Part shown: positions 35,183 to 43,978 of the stretch, piece by piece
Layout: every line of letters begins with the position of its first letter
Position numbering within the stretch: the stretch's first letter is position 1
Assembly: GCF_014646275.1 (NCBI RefSeq)
Contig: NZ_BMND01000006.1
Location: 62,001-126,000, forward strand
Origin: Streptomyces kronopolitis
GTDB taxonomy: Bacteria > Actinomycetota > Actinomycetes > Streptomycetales > Streptomycetaceae
Direction of reading: 5' to 3'
DNA: 64,000 nucleotides
Made by a program: the position numbers and the translations under genes
Notes under the pieces: generated by a model
Database searches by the model: none
The model's input: the letters and a program-made list of their open reading frames with translations, nothing else
Told to the model about the DNA's origin: nothing

Positions 35183-36727
35183 ATGGATATGCACACTGTG
35201 GTGCTGGGGACGTCCGGCACGACCGCACAGGACGTCATCGCGGTGGCCCGCGGCGCGGCCCGGATCGAGCTGTCCGAGGAGGCCCTCGCGGCCGTCGCCG
35301 CCTCCCGCGCCTTCATCGACGAACTCGCCGCCAAGCCCGACCCCGTCTACGGCGTCTCCACCGGCTTCGGGGCCCTGGCCGTCCGGCACATCAGCCCCGA
35401 GCTGCGGGCCCAGCTCCAGCGCAACATCGTGCGCTCGCACGCGGCCGGCATGGGCCCGCGGGTCGAGCGCGAGGTCGTCCGCGCCCTGATGTTCCTGCGG
35501 CTGAAGACGCTGGCCTCCGGGCGCACCGGCGTCCGCCCGCTGGTCGTCGAGACGATGGCGGCCATACTCAACGCGGGCATCACGCCCGTCGTGCACGAGT
35601 ACGGCTCGCTCGGCTGCTCCGGCGACCTGGCCCCGCTGTCGCACTGCGCGCTGACGCTGCTGGGCGAGGGCGACGCGGAGGGCCCCGACGGCGTGGTCCG
35701 CCCGGCCGGCGAACTGCTGGCCGCGCACGGCATCGAGCCCGTCGCGCTGCGCGAGAAGGAGGGCCTGGCGCTCCTCAACGGCACCGACGGCATGCTCGGC
35801 ATGCTCGTGATGGCCTGCGCCGACCTCGCGCGGCTGTTCACCTCCGCGGACATCACCGCGGCGCTGTCCCTGGAGGCCCTGCTCGGCACGGACAAGGTCC
35901 TCGCGCCCGAGCTGCACGCCATCCGCCCGCACCCCGGGCAGGCGGCCGCCGCGGCCAACATGGCCAAGGTGCTGGACGGTTCGGGCTTCACCGGCCACCA
36001 CCAGGACGACGCCCCGCGCGTCCAGGACGCCTACTCCATCCGCTGCGCCCCGCAGGTCGCCGGCGCCGGCCGGGACACCCTCGACCACGCCCGGCTGGTC
36101 GCCGACCGCGAACTGGCCGCCGCCGTCGACAACCCCGTCGTCCTCCCGGACGGCCGGGTGGAGTCCAACGGCAACTTCCACGGCGCGCCGGTCGCCTACG
36201 TCCTGGACTTCCTGGCCATCGCCGCGGCCGACCTCGGCTCGATCGCCGAGCGCCGCACCGACCGCCTGCTGGACAAGAACCGCTCGCACGGGCTGCCCGC
36301 GTTCCTGGCCGGCGACCCGGGCGTCGACTCCGGCCTGATGATCGCCCAGTACACCCAGGCCGCCCTGGTCAGCGAGTTGAAGCGGCTGGCCGCGCCGGCC
36401 TCGGTGGACTCCATCCCGTCCTCCGCCATGCAGGAGGACCATGTCTCGATGGGCTGGTCGGCGGCGCGCAAGCTGCGCACCGCGGTCGACAACCTGACCC
36501 GGATCGTCGCCGTCGAGCTGTACGCGGCGACCCGCGCCGTCGAGATGCGCGAGGGCCTGGTCCCGGCCCCGGCCACCCGCGCCGTGCTGGACGCGGTGCG
36601 CGCCGCGGGTGTCCAGGGGCCCGGCGAGGACCGCTTCCTGGCGCCGGACCTGGCGGCCGCGTACGCGTTCGTGCAGGAGGGGAAGCTGGTGGCGGCCGTG
36701 GAGTCGGTCACCGGCCCGCTGGCGTAA
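35183..36727 (+). CDS. hutH: Histidine ammonia-lyase
   Basis: 514 aa. Deaminates L-histidine to trans-urocanate, the first step of histidine use. The catalytic MIO group forms from a triad that reads CSG here (GSLGCSGDLAPLSH) rather than the usual ASG. Other motifs: YGVSTGFG, NGTDGMLGML, QDAYSIRCAPQV, NPVVLPDGRVESNGNFHG. As I recall, Streptomyces histidases share this Cys. ATG 35183 and ATG 35189 are both possible; no ribosome site is seen, so the transcript may be leaderless. No other hut genes are in the window. Confidence 0.93.
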   Translation: MDMHTVVLGTSGTTAQDVIAVARGAARIELSEEALAAVAASRAFIDELAAKPDPVYGVSTGFGALAVRHISPELRAQLQRNIVRSHAAGMGPRVEREVVRALMFLRLKTLASGRTGVRPLVVETMAAILNAGITPVVHEYGSLGCSGDLAPLSHCALTLLGEGDAEGPDGVVRPAGELLAAHGIEPVALREKEGLALLNGTDGMLGMLVMACADLARLFTSADITAALSLEALLGTDKVLAPELHAIRPHPGQAAAAANMAKVLDGSGFTGHHQDDAPRVQDAYSIRCAPQVAGAGRDTLDHARLVADRELAAAVDNPVVLPDGRVESNGNFHGAPVAYVLDFLAIAAADLGSIAERRTDRLLDKNRSHGLPAFLAGDPGVDSGLMIAQYTQAALVSELKRLAAPASVDSIPSSAMQEDHVSMGWSAARKLRTAVDNLTRIVAVELYAATRAVEMREGLVPAPATRAVLDAVRAAGVQGPGEDRFLAPDLAAAYAFVQEGKLVAAVESVTGPLA

Positions 36728-36747
36728 CGGGCGGGCGGGCGCCGGTC

Positions 36748-37116
36748 TCAGAGGCTCCCGTCGCGGGTGCGGCGGACGGAGTAGCTGACCAGGCCGGCGC
36801 CGAGCGCGAGGCAGGCGGTGCCGCCGATCACGTACGGCGTGGTGTCCGGGCTGCCGGTGTCGGCGAGGAAGTGCGGTGCGGGGGCGGCCGCTGCGCCGTC
36901 GTGCGCGGTGGTCGTCGCGGACCGGTCGCCCGCGTCGCGGGTCTGCTCCACGGCCCGGTCGGCCAACTGGCGCCCGGCCGGTGCCACCGCCGCCCGCGGG
37001 GCCGCAGCTGCCACTCCGTCATGTTCCGCGGTGGCATTGGCGGACGGTACGAACCACAGGGCGAACAGTACCGATCCCGCGGCCGCGGCGGTCAGCAGTG
37101 GTCGTCGTGCCGTCAC
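36748..37116 (-). CDS. Putative sortase-anchored surface protein (LAXTG signal)
   Basis: 122 aa. N-terminal signal peptide (LLTAAAAGSVLFALWFVPSANA, cleavage after ANA), Ala/Thr/Asp-rich mature chain, and a full C-terminal sorting signal: LADTG (residues 84-88), a hydrophobic segment (about 94-113) and positive tail SVRRTRDG. LAXTG is the motif recognised by class E sortases of Streptomyces, which attach chaplins and other proteins. No function can be assigned to the small surface domain. It is convergent with hutH. Confidence 0.75.
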   Translation of the reverse strand: MTARRPLLTAAAAGSVLFALWFVPSANATAEHDGVAAAAPRAAVAPAGRQLADRAVEQTRDAGDRSATTTAHDGAAAAPAPHFLADTGSPDTTPYVIGGTACLALGAGLVSYSVRRTRDGSL

Positions 37117-37224
37117 GGATGCGATCCCCCTTGTGGGTCGGCGAATTGGCCGTTGACCTCAGATGTTAATGACAGCCGCGGGTCGTGGGGAAGTCGGGAC
37201 CGGTCCATGCCTAACCTCCGTGCT

Positions 37225-37563
37225 ATGAGCAAAGGCGAGACATCACGTTTTGTGCGGCTTCATGTCGAACTGATCATGGAGGTCACCGACACCGACCGGC
37301 TGACCGGCGCCGCCGTCGACCACATCGGCAAGGACCCCTCGCTCCCCGACGAGGAGCGCCGGCAGTCCCTGGAGGCTGTCAAGGAGGACCCGGCGGACGC
37401 GCTGGCCCATCTGATCGACCCGTTCGACCTGGTCACCGGGGTGCCGGGCACCGAACTCGCGCAGGCCTCCTGGAGCAGTGAGGAGCTGACCGACTACGAC
37501 CCGGACGCCGAGTGGGACGCGGCGGAGTGGGACCTGGCCGACGACGCCGACGGGGAGGGCTGA
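37225..37563 (+). CDS. Small acidic protein of unknown function
   Basis: 112 aa, strongly acidic (ending DAEWDAAEWDLADDADGEG), soluble, without signal or membrane segments. SRFVRLHVELIMEVTDTDRLTGAAVDHIG looks like a helical core. No family recognised. The C-terminal Asp/Glu/Trp run suggests a binding tail for a basic partner or metal. ATG 37225 fits codon use; no strong ribosome site is seen. A hairpin follows at 37622. Confidence 0.65.
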   Translation: MSKGETSRFVRLHVELIMEVTDTDRLTGAAVDHIGKDPSLPDEERRQSLEAVKEDPADALAHLIDPFDLVTGVPGTELAQASWSSEELTDYDPDAEWDAAEWDLADDADGEG

Positions 37564-37621
37564 CCGGCACCTCTCCCGCGCCGCGCCCCCTCCCGTCGGC
37601 GCGCCCCCCAACGACCACCAC

Positions 37622-37652
37622 GGCCCCCGTACGGCACCCGCCGCACGGGGGC
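37622..37652. terminator. Hairpin after the small acidic protein gene
   Basis: Arms GGCCCCCGT (37622-37630) and ACGGGGGCC (37644-37652) pair perfectly around a 13-base loop. The rest of 37564-37873, about 310 bases, is the probable promoter and leader region of the L,D-transpeptidase gene, including CACACTTTGTGG; no other feature was recognised. Confidence 0.7.
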
Positions 37653-37873
37653 CGGCTAGTCCGGAGCGCCCCGATTTCCTGCCGTGATCACCTTCTGACC
37701 GGCATCGGGGCGATACGTGTCCTACCCCACACTTTGTGGAGGCATGGAACCCGGGAAACGGAAAAGGCGTTCCCCTGGCGTCGGCCGGAATGCCTGCGAC
37801 CAGACAGGCCTGCGTGCAGTGGGCAGCTCGCTCGGGGAAACGTGCGAAACCGGTAGCAATGGAGATGCGTGTG

Positions 37874-39139
37874 ATGACGTACAGCAAGCGACGAAAGCGC
37901 CTCATAGCCAGCGCCGCGCTGCTGGGGGGCGCACTCACGCTTGCGGCGTGCGGCGGCAGCAATGCGGCCCAGCAGGGCACCGGCGGCGGTGACGCCACCC
38001 GTCACGAGAACACCCGGCAGGTGGACGAGGCGGCCGCGAAGGACGCCTCCGTCGCCAAGATCAAGATCTCCCCGGAGGACGGGGCGACCGACGCCGGCAT
38101 CAACGACGACGCCGCGGTCACGGTCAGCAACAGCAAGCTCACCGAGGTGACCATGACCTCGGCCGACGACAAGCAGACCGTCAGCGGCACGCTCGCGGCC
38201 GACGGCAGCTCCTGGAAGCCGGACCGCCCGCTGAACCGCGCGACGAAGTACAAGGTCACCGCGCACGCCGTGGACTCCCAGGGCCGCAAGGCCGTGGAGA
38301 ACTCCTCCTTCACCACCGTCTCCCCGGCCAACAGCTTCATCGGGAACTTCACGCCCGAGGACGGCTCGACCGTCGGCGTCGGCATGCCGGTGTCGGTCAA
38401 CTTCGACAAGCCGGTCACGAACAAGGCCGCCGTCCAGTCCGCGATCAAGGTCTCCGACGACAGCGGCCAGCCGGTCGTCGGCCACTGGTTCAGCGACAAG
38501 CGGCTGGACTTCCGCCCCCAGCAGTACTGGAAGCCGGGCACCGCGGTCACCATGCGCCTGGGCCTGGACGGCGTCGAGGCCTCGCCGGGCGTCACCGGCA
38601 TCCAGAACAAGACCGTCGGCTTCCGGGTCGGCCACTCGCAGGTCAGCACCGTCGACACCAAGACGCACGAGATGACGGTGGTGCGCGACGGCCGCACGAT
38701 CAAGACCCTGCCGATCTCGGCCGGCAGCGACGACCATCCGACCTACAACGGCCAGATGGTCATCTCCGAGCGGTTCAAGCAGACCCGGATGGACGGCTCG
38801 ACCGTCGGCTTCAAGAAGAAGAACGGCAAGGGCGAGTACGACATCCCCGATGTGCCGCACGCCCAGCGCCTGTCCTCGTCCGGCACCTTCATCCACGGCA
38901 ACTACTGGGGCAAGGGCGTCTTCGGCCAGACCAACACCAGCCACGGCTGCATCGGCCTCGAGGACGCCAAGGGCGCCAAGGACGACACCACCGACGGCGC
39001 GTGGTTCTTCGACCACTCGCAGACCGGCGATGTCGTCAAGGTGATCAACTCCCCGGACCGGACCGTCACCCCGGACAACGGCCTCAACGGCTGGAACATG
39101 GACTGGTCGCAGTGGGTGGCCGGCAGCGCGGTCCAGTGA
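37874..39139 (+). CDS. L,D-transpeptidase lipoprotein with Ig-like domains
   Basis: 421 aa. Forms 3-3 cross-links in peptidoglycan. A lipoprotein signal peptide ends in LTLAACGGS (lipidated Cys near residue 25). Two Ig-like domains follow (about residues 50-150 and 150-260), as in mycobacterial LdtMt2. The YkuD catalytic domain has the signature TFIHGNYWGKGVFG and TSHGCIGLED with catalytic His and Cys. Final tail is Trp rich (GWNMDWSQWVAG). ATG 37874, with GGAG 9 bases upstream, is chosen; ATG 37859 or GTG 37871 are alternatives in the same frame. Confidence 0.92.
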   Translation: MTYSKRRKRLIASAALLGGALTLAACGGSNAAQQGTGGGDATRHENTRQVDEAAAKDASVAKIKISPEDGATDAGINDDAAVTVSNSKLTEVTMTSADDKQTVSGTLAADGSSWKPDRPLNRATKYKVTAHAVDSQGRKAVENSSFTTVSPANSFIGNFTPEDGSTVGVGMPVSVNFDKPVTNKAAVQSAIKVSDDSGQPVVGHWFSDKRLDFRPQQYWKPGTAVTMRLGLDGVEASPGVTGIQNKTVGFRVGHSQVSTVDTKTHEMTVVRDGRTIKTLPISAGSDDHPTYNGQMVISERFKQTRMDGSTVGFKKKNGKGEYDIPDVPHAQRLSSSGTFIHGNYWGKGVFGQTNTSHGCIGLEDAKGAKDDTTDGAWFFDHSQTGDVVKVINSPDRTVTPDNGLNGWNMDWSQWVAGSAVQ

Positions 39140-39223
39140 CCCCGCGGCCCCACGGCGGGTAGCCCGCCGCCCTGCCGCCACCGGCCCACGGGCCCGGCGC
39201 CGCCCCTCCGTAGAGTGGAGCGG

Positions 39224-40531
39224 GTGAGCGAGCGCGGAGGAAGAGGGCGCGGCGGGCCGTCGTCGCCGGCGGCCGGCGAATTGGTCGGGCAGGTGCTCGG
39301 CAGCGTCCGGTACGCGCCGGACGGCGCGGCCGCCGAGGACGCCCTGGAGGCCGGCGCCTCGGTGCTGGCCGCGGCCGAGTCCGGCTGGGAGGCGGTCAGC
39401 GCGGCCGTCCTCGACGCCGCCGTGGCCGCGGTGCGCCGGTGCCGGACGGGCGGCTGGCTCCCCGCCGACCTGGAGCGGATCGTACGGCGCGAGGACGCCG
39501 GCACGACCCTGGCCGCCCTGGTCGTCGACGCCCTCGCGGCCGAGGCGGACCGGCCGCCCGCCGCCCGTACCCCGCGGGACCCCCGCTGGGCCGGTCAGCT
39601 GCGCGATCTCGGCGCCGAGGCCTGGTGGCCGTCCGGCCCGGGCTATCTCGACGCCCTGGCCGCCCGCCGCCGCACCTCCCGCTTCGAGACCGCCCACGAC
39701 GTGCTGGCGGCGCTGCGCGCACTCGCCCGGCTGCCCCGGATCACCCCGCTGCCGGCCCCGCCGCCGACCGCGGGATCCGGCCCGTCGGGCGCCGCCGCGG
39801 ACCGTGCGCTCGGCCGGATCCGCGGACTCCTCGCCAAGGCCGAGGCGACCGACTACGCCGAGGAGGCCGAGGCGCTGTCCGCCAAGGCCCAGGAACTCAT
39901 GGCCCGGCACAGCATCGACGAGGCGCTCCTCGATCGCGCCGACGGCCCCGGAGGCGGGCGCCCCGGCGGCCCGTCGGCGGTCCGGATCGGCATCGAGGGC
40001 CCCTACGAACAGGCCAAGGCCCTGCTGCTCGACGCGGTCGCGGCCGCCAACCGCTGCCGCGCCGTCTGGGCCGCCGACGTCGGCTTCTCCACCCTTGTCG
40101 GCTTCGCCCCCGACCTGGAGGCGGCCGAGCTGCTCTATACCTCGCTGCTGCTCCAGGCCACCGCCGCGATGCACCGCGCGGGCGACGACCACCACCGGGC
40201 GCTCAAGGCGCAGGGCGGCACCCCCGTCGCCCGCGGCCGCTCCCGCCGCACCCGCGACTTCCGCCAGACCTTCCTCGTCGCCTACGCGGACCGCATCCGC
40301 GACCGGCTCGCCGCCGCCACGGCCGCCGCCACCGCGTCCGCCTCGGCCGGGTCGGACCCCGCGGCTCCCGACCTCCTCCCGGTCCTCGCCGCCCGCGACC
40401 TCGCCGTCGAGGAGACCACCGGCGCCCTCTTCCCCGACACCGCCCCGGTCCGCCTGCGCGGCGTACGCGACGCCGAGGGCTGGCACCAGGGCACGGCGGC
40501 CGCGGACCGGGCCCGGCTGGCGGAGGGCTGA
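39224..40531 (+). CDS. DUF2786-containing protein
   Basis: 435 aa. The DUF2786 block RIRGLLAKAEATDYAEEAEALSAKAQELMARHSID is clear near residue 200. The long region after it (RCRAVWAADVGFSTLVGF, LLYTSLLLQATAAM) is of unknown function, and the N-terminal part is Ala rich. DUF2786 is common in actinobacteria and phages; function unproven. GTG 39224 is chosen; GTG 39215 is possible. The 3' end has been tandemly copied four times. Confidence 0.75.
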   Translation: MSERGGRGRGGPSSPAAGELVGQVLGSVRYAPDGAAAEDALEAGASVLAAAESGWEAVSAAVLDAAVAAVRRCRTGGWLPADLERIVRREDAGTTLAALVVDALAAEADRPPAARTPRDPRWAGQLRDLGAEAWWPSGPGYLDALAARRRTSRFETAHDVLAALRALARLPRITPLPAPPPTAGSGPSGAAADRALGRIRGLLAKAEATDYAEEAEALSAKAQELMARHSIDEALLDRADGPGGGRPGGPSAVRIGIEGPYEQAKALLLDAVAAANRCRAVWAADVGFSTLVGFAPDLEAAELLYTSLLLQATAAMHRAGDDHHRALKAQGGTPVARGRSRRTRDFRQTFLVAYADRIRDRLAAATAAATASASAGSDPAAPDLLPVLAARDLAVEETTGALFPDTAPVRLRGVRDAEGWHQGTAAADRARLAEG

Positions 40532-40618
40532 CGCCCCGGGCCGGCGGAGAGCTGACGTCCTGGGGACGGCGGAGGGCTGACGCGCCGAGGGCCGTGGAGG
40601 GCTGACGCCCCGAGGGCC
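40519..40618. repeat. Four degenerate 24-26-bp tandem repeats carrying the DUF2786 stop codon
   Basis: Units start at 40519, 40543, 40568 and 40594, each near GGCGGAGGGCTGACG followed by CCCCGGGCC or a variant. The first contains the real stop (40529-40531); all four contain GGCTGA or AGCTGA. It mirrors the tandem copies over the PspC gene end at 1259-1326. No other feature was seen from here to 40767. Confidence 0.8.
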
Positions 40619-40767
40619 GCCCGCACGCTCCCCGGCACCCGCTCCCCACGCCGACGACCTGCGGATTGAACACGGGCCGCCGGCCGCCCGTACAGCTATC
40701 GACGGCGTCGGCCTCCCGGGTCCGGTCCGCCGTGCCACTACCGGGCCTCGCACGGAAGGACCTTCGG

Positions 40768-42660
40768 GTGTCGCACACCACGAGCTCTCACCAACTGCCC
40801 CAGGAGGAGCGGAACACCGCGACCGAGGACCTGCCCCCGGACGACGACCCGAAGGCGGCGCCCCCGGACGCACCGGAAGCGACACCGGACGGCGGGGATG
40901 CGACTCCGGACACCGAGGACGCGACCCCGGACGGCACGGAAGCGAGCCCGGACACCGAGGACGCGACTCCGGACACCGGGGCTGCGACCGCGGACGGCTG
41001 GCGCGAGCGGCACCCGGTCGCCGCCCGCACACTGGCGTGGACGACCACCGTCCTGGCCGGCGCGCTGGTCCTCGCCGCCCTCCTGCTCCCGAACGACCCC
41101 GCCCGCCTGACCCCCGCCGAGTTCCTCCGCATCCCGGTCGAGGGCATAGCCGGCGCCGCCCTGCTGCTCGTCCTGCCGCGCACGGTACGGCGGGTGGCGG
41201 CGGTCCTCGCCGGGACGGTCCTCGCCCTGCTGGCCGTCCTGGACTTCCTCGACATCGGCTTCATCGAGGCACTGGGCCGCGGCTTCAACGTGGTGTTCGA
41301 CTGGCCGCTGCTCGGCGACGGCGCCTCCTTCCTCCAGGACTCGATCGGCCGGGCGGGCGCCCTCGGCGTCGAGATCGCGGCCGTGGTCCTGGTGCTGGCC
41401 CTGCTCGTCCTCACGGCGCTGGCCGTCGTCCGGCTGAGCAATCTGATGGCCCGCCACCGTGCCGCGGCCGCCGGCACCACCCTCGTCCTCGGGTCCGCCT
41501 GGGTCCTCTGCGCGGCGCTCGGCCTCCAGGTCGCCGGCGCGCCGGTCGCCTCCCGGAGCACCTCCGACCTCGTCCAGGCCCGGATGGACGGCGTGAGCGC
41601 GACCCTCAAGGACGAGCGGGAGTTCGCCCGGGTGGCCGCGAGCGACCCGTACGGGAACACCCCGGGCAGCAAGCTGCTGACCGGACTGCGCGGCAAGGAC
41701 GTCATCTTCACGTTCATCGAGAGCTACGGCCGCAGCGCCGTCCAGGACCGGCTGATGGCGCCCGGCGTCGACGCGGTGCTCGCCAAGGGCACCGAGCGGC
41801 TGCGCGCGGCCGGCTACTCGGCCCGCAGCGGCTGGCTCACCTCGGCGACCTACGGCGGCAGCAGCTGGCTGGGCCACTCCACGTTCCTGTCCGGCCTGTG
41901 GATCGACAACCAGCAGCGCTACCGCACCGTCACCGCGGGCGATCACCTCAGCCTCACCAAGGCCTTCCAGCGCACCGGCGCCTGGCGGACCGTCGGCATC
42001 ATGCCCGGCGTCACCAAGGGCTGGCCGGAAGCGAAGTTCTACGGCCTCGACCACGTCTACGACTCACGGGAACTCGGCTACCGGGGGCCGAAGTTCAGCT
42101 GGTCGACCATGCCCGACCAGTACAGCCTCTCGGCCTTCCAGCGCCTGGAGCACGGCCGGCCGCACGACAAGCCGCTGATGTCCGAGATCATCCTGACCTC
42201 CAGCCACAACCCCTGGGCACCGCTGCCCAGGACGCTGCCCTGGAACAAGGTCGGCGACGGCTCCGTCTACCGCTCCATCGAGAAGGCCGGCAAGAACCCC
42301 GTCGACGTGTGGCAGCAGACCGACCGGGTGCGCACCGAGTACGGCAAGTCCATCCAGTACTCCCTCAACAGCCTCATCTCGTACGTCGAGAAGTACGGCA
42401 ACAAGAACACCGTGCTGGTCTTCCTCGGCGACCACCAGCCGGTCGCGAAGGTCTCCGGCGACCACGCCAGCCGGGACGTGCCGGTCGCGCTCGTCGCCCA
42501 CGACCCCGACGTCCTCAAGCGGATCTCCGACTGGCACTGGACACCCAGCCTGAACCCCGGCCACCGGGCCCCGGTCTGGCGGATGGACACCTTCCGCGAC
42601 CGCTTCCTGAAGGCCTACGGCCCGCACCCCGGCACCACCACACCGGCGGCCTCCCGGTAG
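40768..42660 (+). CDS. LTA-synthase-like membrane phosphotransferase/sulfatase
   Basis: 630 aa. After a disordered acidic head with heptad repeats near EATPDGG/DATPDTE (residues 37-71, DNA 40876-40980), there are about four transmembrane segments, then an extracellular alkaline-phosphatase-superfamily domain: IFTFIESYGRSAVQ (nucleophile-side metal site), YGGSSWLGHSTFLSG, EIILTSSHNPWAP, VLVFLGDHQPVAK (metal-binding Asp-His). This is the layout of lipoteichoic-acid synthase or phosphoglycerol transferase. GTG 40768 has GGAAGGA 7 bases upstream. Streptomyces lacks classical LTA, so the substrate is unknown. Confidence 0.88.
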   Translation: MSHTTSSHQLPQEERNTATEDLPPDDDPKAAPPDAPEATPDGGDATPDTEDATPDGTEASPDTEDATPDTGAATADGWRERHPVAARTLAWTTTVLAGALVLAALLLPNDPARLTPAEFLRIPVEGIAGAALLLVLPRTVRRVAAVLAGTVLALLAVLDFLDIGFIEALGRGFNVVFDWPLLGDGASFLQDSIGRAGALGVEIAAVVLVLALLVLTALAVVRLSNLMARHRAAAAGTTLVLGSAWVLCAALGLQVAGAPVASRSTSDLVQARMDGVSATLKDEREFARVAASDPYGNTPGSKLLTGLRGKDVIFTFIESYGRSAVQDRLMAPGVDAVLAKGTERLRAAGYSARSGWLTSATYGGSSWLGHSTFLSGLWIDNQQRYRTVTAGDHLSLTKAFQRTGAWRTVGIMPGVTKGWPEAKFYGLDHVYDSRELGYRGPKFSWSTMPDQYSLSAFQRLEHGRPHDKPLMSEIILTSSHNPWAPLPRTLPWNKVGDGSVYRSIEKAGKNPVDVWQQTDRVRTEYGKSIQYSLNSLISYVEKYGNKNTVLVFLGDHQPVAKVSGDHASRDVPVALVAHDPDVLKRISDWHWTPSLNPGHRAPVWRMDTFRDRFLKAYGPHPGTTTPAASR

Positions 42661-42679
42661 GCGCCCACGGCGCTCCCCC

Positions 42680-43723
42680 TCACGAAGCGGACGGCGTGCC
42701 GCTCTGCCGCCGGCGGGCCTTGTCGACCACCTCGCGCACCGCGTCGATGACCAGCTGCGGCTGATTGTTCTGGATGTTGTGGTCGCTGTTCGTCTTCGTG
42801 ACGTGCCGGGCGCCGGGGAACTTCCGCGCGAGGTCTCCCTGCGAGGCGAGTTGGGCCCGCCAGAAGACCTGCGGATAGTTTGCCGGGGCGCCGGCGGGCA
42901 GCCGGGCGCGGAATGCGCGGGGATCGAATTCGTCCCCGGAGAGCACGACCACCGGCACATCCGGCACGGGCGGAGCGGCCCGCACCTGCCCGAAGACGGT
43001 CGTCGGCTCCTGCCTTTCCACATCCTTCCACTGGGCGATGCGCTTCGCGTCGTCCTTGCGCTCCAGCGCCAGAAAGGTGGTGAACTGCGCCGGTGTGAGC
43101 CGCGATTGCAGGAATTCCGTCTCCGCGTCGACGAGAACGAGTCCGGACACGTCCCGCGGATATTCGCCGGCGTAGATCCTGACGATCGGCCCGCCCGCCG
43201 ACCACCCCACGAGGACGTAGGGGCCGGGCACCTTCGCCGTGGTGAGCAGCGTGTGCAGGTCGGCGACGTCGGCCCGTGGCGTCGTGGGCTGGGAGACCGA
43301 CGTCGAGGTGGTGGGCTTGCCGCCCTCCCGCGCCGTCCCCGGACGGTCGTAGGAGCAGACCCGGGTGAAGCGCCCCACCCCGGGATATACGGCGGAACCG
43401 CTGGCTTTCATCGCACCGGCGGGGCCGCGCACATTTCTCCAGGTATCGGCCGCGGCGACGAGCCCCGGCACCAGAATGACCGTCGGCGACCCGCTGCCGT
43501 GGCACTCCAGATACATCTTGCGCCCCTGGCCGATATCCACCAGACGCGCGAAGGACGACGCCGAGGTATCGGCACTCGCGTCCGCGGAAAGGGCGGAATG
43601 CGTGGGGGAGGAGATGCCGCACGCCGTACCGAGCAACGCGCACGCGGCCAGAATTCCGGCCGGCCCGAGAACTCTTCCGCGCACCCCGCGACCGCCTCGG
43701 CGGATCCTGCCCGATCGACTCAT
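42680..43723 (-). CDS. Secreted alpha/beta hydrolase, probable lipoprotein
   Basis: 347 aa. N-terminal signal with a Cys in ALLGTACGISS, a plausible lipobox. Hydrolase fold: VILVPGLVAAADTW (oxyanion strand), VCSYDRPG, LVGWSAGGPIVRIYA (nucleophile Ser), VLVDAE (acid) and TNSDHNIQNNQP (His). Likely an esterase or lipase; substrate unknown. GAGGGAG lies upstream of ATG 43723. It converges on the membrane phosphotransferase gene, with only 19 bases between. Confidence 0.85.
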   Translation of the reverse strand: MSRSGRIRRGGRGVRGRVLGPAGILAACALLGTACGISSPTHSALSADASADTSASSFARLVDIGQGRKMYLECHGSGSPTVILVPGLVAAADTWRNVRGPAGAMKASGSAVYPGVGRFTRVCSYDRPGTAREGGKPTTSTSVSQPTTPRADVADLHTLLTTAKVPGPYVLVGWSAGGPIVRIYAGEYPRDVSGLVLVDAETEFLQSRLTPAQFTTFLALERKDDAKRIAQWKDVERQEPTTVFGQVRAAPPVPDVPVVVLSGDEFDPRAFRARLPAGAPANYPQVFWRAQLASQGDLARKFPGARHVTKTNSDHNIQNNQPQLVIDAVREVVDKARRRQSGTPSAS

Positions 43724-43891
43724 GTCACTCCCTCGTGAAGGGTGCGTACCGCGCACACCGGCCCGTCCCGCCGACATCTGCACAGCCACGTCAAGCTACC
43801 GAAGCTACCGCCGTGATCGCCCGAAACGGGAAATGCCATGCCATTCCGGCGAGGCGCCGACCGGAATTCCGGAAATCCAGAGGCACGCATT

Positions 43892-43929
<38 letters not shown>

Positions 43930-43978
43930 CTGACAACGACACCGACACACCGCGCCGGGGGATCACTGCACGCAGCGG

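Noticed and set aside
40666..40767. Upstream extension of the LTA-synthase-like gene
   Set aside because: Open by chance; GTG 40768 has a good ribosome site and the added residues look non-coding.
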